From NCBI GenBank assembly GCA_910577405.1, contig CAJTMG010000045.1, forward strand, positions 1 through 6,851: a DNA stretch of 6,851 bases, written 5' to 3'. Of the stretch, positions 1-6,500 are shown in pieces (within the stretch, counting starts at the first letter, position 1; each line of letters opens with the position of its first letter). The position numbers and the translations under genes were made by a program. The notes under the pieces are model-generated. The model was given only the letters and a program-made list of their open reading frames with translations, ran no database searches and was not told the DNA's origin. This DNA is from an uncultured Oscillibacter sp. Its GTDB lineage: Bacteria; Bacillota; Clostridia; Oscillospirales; Oscillospiraceae.

Positions 1-130
1 GGAGCGGGGGAAAAGCCGGAAACATCGGAAACGGTAGGCTTACCTATCGCTATAGGACCTCGATGAAGAATTTGATGAAGAATTTGACGAAGAATTTGAT
101 GAGGAATTTGACGAAGACGAGGAGGATTGA
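1..130 (+). CDS. 3' end of an upstream gene with an acidic DEEF-repeat tail; reading frame changes inside
   Basis: Partial gene entering from the left edge; the product is not identifiable. The last 23 codons (62-130, stop TGA 128-130) read as repeated Asp-Glu-Glu-Phe followed by DEDEDD. This frame looks translated: every difference between repeat copies is synonymous (GAT/GAC, GAA/GAG), and its last codons contain the ribosome binding site of the next gene. However, the frame has stops at 35-37 and 53-55 and no ATG, GTG or TTG after them. Bases 1-63 are open in frame 1, giving GAGEKPETSETVGLPIAIGP then R and a TGA at 64-66, and also in frame 3, which stays open to 179. The best guess is that frame 1 is the gene body and a +1 shift near 58-64 leads into the acidic tail, through an indel, a sequencing error or recoding. 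By context the gene could be an Hsp70 partner of the J proteins downstream, but nothing visible here proves that. Confidence 0.45.
62..109 (+). repeat. 12-bp tandem repeat, four copies, encoding DEEF x4
   Basis: Four head-to-tail copies of GATGAAGAATTT lie at 62-73, 74-85, 86-97 and 98-109, followed by a degenerate fifth (GAC GAA GAC GAG). Copies 1 and 2 are identical, copy 3 has GAC for GAT, and copy 4 has GAG for GAA. All changes are third-position synonymous changes in the DEEF frame, whereas in the MKNL frame they change Met to Thr and Lys to Arg. The unit is a multiple of three, so copy-number change would lengthen or shorten the tail without shifting frame. Confidence 0.9.
119..125 (+). 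promoter_or_regulatory. Ribosome binding site that sets the ydbC-like start at 133
   Basis: GAGGAGG ends 7 bases before ATG 133. It lies within the final acidic codons of the upstream gene, whose TGA (128-130) is two bases before the ATG, so the two genes are probably translationally coupled. The alternative in-frame TTG at 127 is only one base from the site and is unlikely to be used. Confidence 0.85.
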
Positions 131-132
131 CG

Positions 133-348
133 ATGGAATTTCAGATTTACGCGCAAATTGCCGCTCTTTCCGACCCGAATAACGGCTGGACCAAGGAATT
201 GAATCTAATAAGCTGGAACAAACGGGAGCCGGTCTATGACATCCGGGCATGGACGGAGGACCACAGCCGCTGTGGAAAAGGCGTAACCCTGACAGCAGGA
301 GAGATGCGTCGGCTGAAGGAAGCGCTTCAGGCAAAGACGGTATTTTAA
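133..348 (+). CDS. YdbC-family (PC4-like, DUF2128) single-stranded DNA-binding protein
   Basis: A 71-residue cytosolic protein that I recognise as the bacterial YdbC family, whose fold resembles the eukaryotic coactivator PC4 and which binds single-stranded DNA as a dimer. Family signatures in order are WTKELN (19-24), SWN (27-29), YDIRAW (35-40) and GKGVTLT (48-54), followed by a C-terminal amphipathic helix (about 55-67). This matches the beta-sheet-plus-helix layout and usual length of the family. The N terminus (MEFQIYAQIAALSDPNNG) forms the first strand and loop. I chose ATG 133 because GGAGG sits 7 bases upstream; a TTG two codons earlier is too close to it. Its TAA (346-348) overlaps the ribosome binding site of the next gene. 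The cellular role of YdbC proteins is poorly defined (DNA metabolism or transcription). Placement with J-domain proteins is notable, but no functional link is shown by the sequence. Confidence 0.9.
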   Translation: MEFQIYAQIAALSDPNNGWTKELNLISWNKREPVYDIRAWTEDHSRCGKGVTLTAGEMRRLKEALQAKTVF

Positions 349-353
349 GGAGG
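347..353 (+). promoter_or_regulatory. Ribosome binding site of the first J-domain gene
   Basis: AAGGAGG lies 7 bases before ATG 361. Its first two bases are the last two of the preceding TAA stop, so the stop codon and the ribosome binding site are fused. This supports tight co-translation of the ssDNA-binding protein and the first large J-domain protein. Confidence 0.85.
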
Positions 354-360
354 GCGGCAG

Positions 361-3300
361 ATGAACGGTTTTTGGGAGACATTGGGGATATCGCCGACAA
401 GGGACGAAGCCGTCATCCGGAAAGCCTACGCAGAACAGGCCAGGGCGTGCCATCCCGAGGACGACCAGGAGGGCTTTCTGCGTCTCCGGCAGGCGTATCA
501 GGCGGCGTTGGCATGGGCGGAAAGCGGAGGAGACCAGCTGTCCGGTCAGGGGAACAGGAGCCAGGACAACCGCGGAGACAGTTTGCACCAGGATTACGAG
601 GACGAAGACGAGCCGGAGGAACCTGCGTACTGGCGGATACCTGAGGTGAACGAGCTGCCCAATCCCTATGAGAATGGGGAAGCCATTGGGAAATTTCTGG
701 AGCTGTACCAGGGCGGCCAACGGAAGGATGCCAGGCTTTGGATGGATTATTTCACCTCTGACGCCTTTCTGGACGCGGGCTGGGACGCTGATTTTACGTC
801 GCTGCTGCTGGAAAAGGTCACAGAGACAGAACAGACCCTCCCGCCCAGCAAGGAGTTCCTGATGTGGCTGTGTATGGTCTATCAGATTTCCGCGGACAAA
901 AACATGAAGCTGAATTATGAGGAAGGGCGTCTGGAGGTCCGGGAACGGCAGCTGCGAACGGTCCCCGGCACGGAATTTGAAGGCCTGCTGTCCATACTGT
1001 GCATTACGGCAAAGGGTCCCATCCCTAAGCGGCCCGGCGGCGACGAACTGGCGATGAAGGAATCCTTCCGGGACTACCGCCACCTGAACAATTTAGCGGA
1101 CAGCGGCACATGGAACGTCCAGGCAAAGGAGGAATATCTGGCCGTTCTGAATCGCTACATCCCCTTCTATATCAAGGACCGCTGTGACCCTAAGGCCAAT
1201 CCGGAGCATCAGCGTCACCCGGCGGGCCTGCGGCTGATTCTGCATTTTCTCCGCCGGAACGACCTGCCGGAGGAGCTGTACCGGGACGTATGGCGGAAGC
1301 TGGACCTGAAAAGCGCGGTCATGGGTCGGGGGAAAATTCTCTACGGGCCTCTGCGGGAACTGGTCATGGAGCGTGTGCCGGGAATCGCGGGAGAAAAGCC
1401 GGAGAACTTTTTGCAGCTCAACCGGGACCACGACGCGTACCGGGCGCGCATCAAAGCCCATCCGGAACGGGAGGACGCGGAATCGGCTGCCTTTTTTGCC
1501 CGTGAGGATATGCAGGCCGCGCTGAAAAGCCCCCGGTTTGCGGCGGAACAGCTTCTGACCTACACCAACTGGCGGCGGGAGGGTATGGGAGAAGGTCTGG
1601 TTCGGAGAATGCTGGCCTACTACCGGGAGCATCCGGAGATTCCCAGAGCTGGGGAGGTTGCTGCGGGTTTGGCAAAGGATTTGCGGGCACGTACCACAGA
1701 GCGCTGGAACCGGGAGGACGCTCAAGCTGAAGTTTATCCTTGGTACGCCCGGCTTACCCTGAAATTCCGCCCGCTGTTCCGGTACTGGCTGAACACGGCG
1801 TTCTATACTGCCCAGGACCCACAGACAGGAGACACGCTGCTGGAATACCTGGAGGAAAACCTGCCCTATCAGCCGGAGTGGAGCCGTCGTTTTGCGGAGC
1901 CGGACGGAAAAGCTGTCCGGAAGCTGGCAGTCTGCATGGGAGAAGTGGAACTGGATTTCTGCCGGCGGCATATCGAGTATTACGTCAAGGACCTGCCTGT
2001 ATACCGCCCCTGCCTGGACTGGGAGCGGACGGAGGGTGAGACTGGCGACGGGTTCTTCTGGATTCTGCCTCTGACCGCCGCGCCGTTGGAGTATTTCGAC
2101 AGGGTGACCCAAGAGATTGCCCGCCGGCTGGAGGACACCGCCGCGCCGGAGGAGGATCGGGAACAGATTGCCCGCTGTTTGGCCGGTTCGGTCTGCTGCC
2201 TGCCAAGGGATGAATCCGGAACGGTACGCCCGCCGGAGAAGGTCCTGCCCTTGACCCTGTGGGCGGAGAGCGGGCAGCAGCTTTTCGGATGCGCCTGGTA
2301 CGAAGGAGAAGGGACCCTGACGCTGTTCGAGCAGACCGCAGCCGGGAGCCGGGTACAGAAACAGCAGTCCGTCAGCCCATGGGACGCGTTCCCTGCCGCG
2401 CGCCGTCTTTTGGAGGAAGCGGTTTCACCGGAGGGCTTCCGGGTAAGAATGCGTGAAGCGCCGTGGCACCTTTATTTTACGGAGCTGTCCGGCCCGGAAC
2501 AGGAATGGGAATTCGCCGAACAGCCGGAGCTTCCAGAAGAGAAACACACCCTTGAGAACGCCGTTGAAGTGATGCAGTTCCGGGCGGGGCAGGAGAGACA
2601 GCAGCGGGAGGAGGCGGAGGACGCAGTAAAAAGCCTGCTGTTACGCTATGGCCGCGGCGAGCTGAAACGTCTGGAAATAGACTGGTTCGCGGGTCAGCTT
2701 GTTTTCCTGAAGGAGCCTTCCGGATACGCCTGCCTGTACTTTGAGGACCGGGTGGGCTTCGACATATGGTACGCGGTCCTGTCCCAGCCGGAGGTCTATC
2801 GGACAGTAGAGGACAGTGATACAATACAGGTGCCCTTCGGGATGGGAACCCTGCCGTCTTACGCGGTGCATGAGGGACCGGAGAGCATCCTGCGGGAGAC
2901 GGAACGGATTTTCGGCCAATTGCTGGAAGGACGTCCGCAGTCCCAGGGCGCTGGCGGCTGGCTGTGGGACTGTCACGTAAACCGGCAGAACGGACGGCAC
3001 AAGCTGCTGATGGCCCGTCAGAAAGTGGGAGGCTTTCCGCCAAACCGAAGCCGACAGCGAATGGCAGCCCGTTACATATTCAGCCGGTATCCGGTACAGA
3101 TGGAAACCCTGACTCCGAAGGGCGAACGGACGCTGACAGAAATCCGAAGCGGCAGTTATGGCAAGGCGTCGGAGGGCCTGCTGCAATTTATGGGCGGAAA
3201 ATTGGCCCGTCTGCGGCTGACCTGGGCCTATGGGAAACCGGAAGAGTCCCGGCGGCATTTGGTCTTCTTACAGGACGGCGGACGCTTCCTGCTCTGCTGG

Positions 3301-3528
3301 CTGGAGGACGAACGGGTGTATTTCAGCAGGTCATCAGAGAAGCCAGGAACCGAACTTTTCTGCGGTCAGGAGGTCCCGGCGGCATGGATTCATCGGGACC
3401 TGCAGGGCGTCCGGGACTGCGTGGACCTGCTGCTGGACGACTTGGACTGCACGGAACCAGTGATTGAACGGTATTTCTGCCCGCTGGAATCTTATGGGAC
3501 CCTACGGGCGTTATGGGCGGAAAACTGA
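361..3528 (+). CDS. Large J-domain-like protein (1055 aa), first of a tandem pair
   Basis: Residues 1-53 form a compact J-like domain: FWETLGI (helix I), VIRKAYAEQARAC (helix II), H31-P32-E33, then GFLRLRQAYQAAL (helix III). The Hsp70-stimulating HPD signature is HPE here. Next come a hydrophilic linker (54-77) and an acidic stretch (78-88, DYEDEDEPEEP). A long, mostly helical, aromatic-rich region (about 95-510) contains the block most conserved with the downstream paralogue (285-340). Mixed strand/helix segments cover about 520-690 and a charged helix about 730-760. Two copies of a C-terminal module (758-856 and 939-1027) share the plan G-x-L-x-R-L-x-(I/L)-x-W, LVFL, an aromatic strand, then a His-led helix. 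No signal peptide or membrane span is visible, so the protein should be cytosolic. ATG 361 has AAGGAGG 7 bases upstream. It is probably an Hsp70 co-chaperone by family knowledge of J domains; the function of the remaining 1000 residues is unknown to me. Confidence 0.85.
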   Translation: MNGFWETLGISPTRDEAVIRKAYAEQARACHPEDDQEGFLRLRQAYQAALAWAESGGDQLSGQGNRSQDNRGDSLHQDYEDEDEPEEPAYWRIPEVNELPNPYENGEAIGKFLELYQGGQRKDARLWMDYFTSDAFLDAGWDADFTSLLLEKVTETEQTLPPSKEFLMWLCMVYQISADKNMKLNYEEGRLEVRERQLRTVPGTEFEGLLSILCITAKGPIPKRPGGDELAMKESFRDYRHLNNLADSGTWNVQAKEEYLAVLNRYIPFYIKDRCDPKANPEHQRHPAGLRLILHFLRRNDLPEELYRDVWRKLDLKSAVMGRGKILYGPLRELVMERVPGIAGEKPENFLQLNRDHDAYRARIKAHPEREDAESAAFFAREDMQAALKSPRFAAEQLLTYTNWRREGMGEGLVRRMLAYYREHPEIPRAGEVAAGLAKDLRARTTERWNREDAQAEVYPWYARLTLKFRPLFRYWLNTAFYTAQDPQTGDTLLEYLEENLPYQPEWSRRFAEPDGKAVRKLAVCMGEVELDFCRRHIEYYVKDLPVYRPCLDWERTEGETGDGFFWILPLTAAPLEYFDRVTQEIARRLEDTAAPEEDREQIARCLAGSVCCLPRDESGTVRPPEKVLPLTLWAESGQQLFGCAWYEGEGTLTLFEQTAAGSRVQKQQSVSPWDAFPAARRLLEEAVSPEGFRVRMREAPWHLYFTELSGPEQEWEFAEQPELPEEKHTLENAVEVMQFRAGQERQQREEAEDAVKSLLLRYGRGELKRLEIDWFAGQLVFLKEPSGYACLYFEDRVGFDIWYAVLSQPEVYRTVEDSDTIQVPFGMGTLPSYAVHEGPESILRETERIFGQLLEGRPQSQGAGGWLWDCHVNRQNGRHKLLMARQKVGGFPPNRSRQRMAARYIFSRYPVQMETLTPKGERTLTEIRSGSYGKASEGLLQFMGGKLARLRLTWAYGKPEESRRHLVFLQDGGRFLLCWLEDERVYFSRSSEKPGTELFCGQEVPAAWIHRDLQGVRDCVDLLLDDLDCTEPVIERYFCPLESYGTLRALWAEN
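2632..3441 (+). repeat. Internal protein duplication: two C-terminal modules in the first J-domain protein
   Basis: Module A is at residues 758-856 (bases 2632-2928) and module B at 939-1027 (3175-3441). Both read LL, a few residues, G-x-L-x-R-L then a strand ending in W (GELKRLEIDW and GKLARLRLTW), then LVFL, then a strand rich in Cys, Tyr or Trp followed by an acidic residue. Both then have a proline strand leading to a histidine (LPSYAVH and VPAAWIH) and a helix ending in leucines (FGQLL and VDLLLDDL). They are divergent at DNA level, so the duplication is old. The spacer between them (857-938) carries the FSRYP motif at 907-911. Confidence 0.7.
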
Positions 3529-3534
3529 ACAGAC

Positions 3535-3539
3535 AGGAG
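3535..3539 (+). promoter_or_regulatory. Ribosome binding site that sets the start of the second J-domain gene at 3548
   Basis: AGGAG lies 8 bases before ATG 3548. The frame is open further upstream to a TTG at 3464, but using that would overlap the previous gene by 65 bases, has no Shine-Dalgarno, and would add 28 residues in front of the J domain that the paralogue does not have. Confidence 0.85.
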
Positions 3540-3547
3540 AGCCAAAC

Positions 3548-6500
3548 ATGGAACAGATATGGAAACTTCTGGGTCTGGAGCCTACAAGAGACGTTTCCGA
3601 AATCCGGAGGGCCTACGCGCAGAAAGCCCGGATCTGCCACCCGGAGGAAGACCCGGCAGGCTTTCTGGCATTGCGGCAGGCGTATCAGGCGGCCTTGGAC
3701 TATGCGGAGGGTGCGGAGGAAACAGCCCCGCCCCCTGACGAAGCGCCGGACGTACAGGAAGAAAACTGGACCCTTACTGGCGAACCCAGGATTGCAGAGA
3801 AAGGACCAAACCCCTTTGAGGACCATGAAGCCTTTCAGAATTTCCGGGCGCTTTATACCGGGAAACAGCGGAAAAATCCTAAAATGTGGCTGGATTACTT
3901 CACCTCCGGCCCCTTTCTGGATGTTATGCGGGAACCCCGTTTCACGGCCCTGCTGTTGGAGGAAGCAAACCGGCTGGAGGACGAATTTCCGGTGAACGCG
4001 GAATTTCTGCTCTGGCTGTATCAGGCGTATCAGTTCACGGTGACAAAGCTGGAGCGTGAGGACGAGGACGGCGAGAAACGGCTGACGCTTCGGTTTCGTC
4101 CGGATCTGGGAGCGGAGTTCCAGGGCATAGAGGCGCTGTTTTACCTTGCCGCCAAAGGTCCTATCCCGAAAGAACCCAAGGGCAGCGAACGTCTGGTCAA
4201 ATCCAGCTTTAAGGACTATGGAAAGCTGCTTCGTCTGGCGGAGGCGGGCGTCTGGAGTGAGCAGGCATTATCAGAGGCGGGACGGATTCTGGATTTCTAT
4301 GCCGCCGGAAATCTGACTGATGGCAGTGCCTGCCGCGCTATGGATTCGGAACGGCATCCGGTGGGCCTGCGGCTGATAGAGCATTTTTTCCGCCGGAACG
4401 ATCTGCCGGATGAGTTGTACCGTATTCTATGGACCCGTCTGAGCCTGAAAACCGCCGTTATGGGCCGGGACAAGCTGCTTTACGGCGGACTGCGGGAACA
4501 CGCCCTGGAACGGCTTCCGGACGTAGGGGAAGCGGACATGAATTTCCTGCAATTGAACCGGGATTACGAGCGCTTCCGGCAGACAGTCCTGGGGCTGGAA
4601 AGAAGCGGCGTTCCGTCGGACCTGGCCCGGGCGGACGCGGAAACGAAAGCCTTTTTTGCCCGTCCGGAGGTCCAGCGCGCTCTGCGGAACCGGCGTTTTG
4701 TGGAGGAACAGCTCCTGCGCTACTGGCTGAATCTCAAAATCCAATGGGGCGGCGAGTTTTTTGTACGGACCATACAGACATTCTACCAGGACCACCCGGA
4801 AGCCCCCTGCGCGGAACAGGTTCTGGAACGGGTCCGGGAGATGCGTCACACGCTGGAAGTCCGCTGCTGGAATCAGGAGGATACTGCCGCGCCGTTCACC
4901 GTGTCGTTCCGGAACCGGGCGTTTTTGCGGCACTGGCTGCATACGGCGTTCCACGAGGCACGGGACCCGGTTTCCGGACGCTGGCTGCGGGACTATCTGA
5001 AGGAAGAGCTGCCCTGGATACCGGAATGGAGCTGTGGATTCCTGGAGGCAGCAGACGGCGAGGCTCCGGAGCCAAAAACTGTTCTCTGCGCGCTGGGTAC
5101 GGATATCATAGAGGTCCGCCTGCATCTTCGGTACGCGGGATTTCTGCTGAACGGGACCCCAATCTATCGGGCCTGCCTGGACTGGGAACGGACGGCGCTG
5201 GCGGATACGGAAACCCTGCTGTTTCTGCTGCCCATGACCGCGGCGCCGTACGACCAATACGAGGCGGTTCGGGAAGAGCTCCTGGGCCGTTTGACGGATA
5301 CCGCCATGCCGGAGGAGGGACGTGGGTTTCTGGCCTCCTGCCTCGCCGAGCGGGTATGCAGTCTGCCCGCGCCTGGAGAAGCAGTCCCCGCGCCGGAGTG
5401 GGACGAGGACGGTGAGCCGCTGACGCTCCGGAACCTTCCCCCTGAGAGCGTGCTGCCCTTCGAGGTCTACGTGGAGGACGGGGACCATCTTTATGGCTGT
5501 GTCTGGCTGGAGCGTACGGAGACCCTGACTCTGTTCGAACAGCTTCCCAATGGACGGCAGGTGATGTGGAACGACTGGTACGAGGGGATTCCTGACACCG
5601 AAAGCGCCCTGACTCTGGCCCAACAGCTTCTGGAGGATATCCTGACGCCGCCGCAGATCCCCATGGAACTGCTGGAAACGCTTCCAGACGAGGTCTACGG
5701 AAAACCGGATTACAAAACGCTGTGCCGTAACGCGGAGGATGACAAGAATACGCCCTCCCTTTGGCTGTTCCCCACGGAACTGCTGGGAGACTCCGTGACC
5801 GCTGAAAAGCTGGAGATACTGCTGAACGGCTTCGCGCAGGGCCGGATAGAACGTCTGGAGCTGTCCTGGCGGAGCACGATACCCGTAGGGGAGGAACAGG
5901 GCTATGAACCCCGGCGGTCCCTGGTGTTCCTGAAGGGCGGCGGAGGGTTTGCCTGTCTGTACTTCGATGATTTCCGGGCGGCGTCCTATGCGGTGCTGGA
6001 AAAGCCGTCCCTGTACCATCAGACCCAGGAGGGACTGAAATCCGTGCCCTTCCGACGGGGGACGCTGTCCGCTCAGGTGATTCATCGGAAATTCATCACC
6101 ATCCAGCGGCATTTGGGGGAAATCTTTCAGCAGGTGAGCTGGCCCAACAATGTGAAGTATATGGCCGGTGGCTTCTGGGTCTGCGCAGTTTACGTCTCCC
6201 ATGGCCGGAACAAGTACAATCTGGACAAACAGCTTCTTGCTGACTTCCCTTTGAAACGCGCCCATAACCGCCTTGACGCAATCTTCTATTTCTCCAGGTA
6301 TCCTGATTCCGCCGTCTGGACAAACGAGCAGGGCGGCACGGAAAAACTGGAGGTCATGGAGCGAAACCGGGACCGTCTCCAGCAGATCCTGAGCCGTTTC
6401 ATCCGCGGCGAGTACCCAAAGCTGCGTCTGACCTGGGAGGAACCGGACCGGCGGCATATCGTTCTCCTTCACGACGGCGGACGCTTCCTGATGGCTTGGA

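Noticed and set aside
127..132. TTG start two codons before the YdbC-like ATG
   Set aside because: Only one base separates it from the Shine-Dalgarno, whereas ATG 133 has ideal 7-base spacing and matches the family length.
63..179. 39-residue ORF starting at an ATGA overlap (63-66) with an AGGA upstream, encoding MKNLMKNLTKNL-type repeats
   Set aside because: Differences between repeat copies change amino acids in this frame but are silent in the DEEF frame, and it runs into the real YdbC-like gene. It looks like an out-of-frame reading of the acidic repeat.
3464..3547. N-terminal extension of the second J-domain protein from a TTG at 3464
   Set aside because: No Shine-Dalgarno, 65-base overlap with the previous gene, and the extra 28 residues precede a J-like domain that begins at residue 1 in the paralogue. 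ATG 3548 has AGGAG 8 bases upstream.
4429..5415. 328-codon plus-strand ORF in another frame inside the second J-domain gene
   Set aside because: Composition is Gly/Pro/Arg/Ala-rich as expected of an out-of-frame reading of GC-rich coding DNA; no ribosome binding site, and it lies wholly inside a gene with paralogue support.
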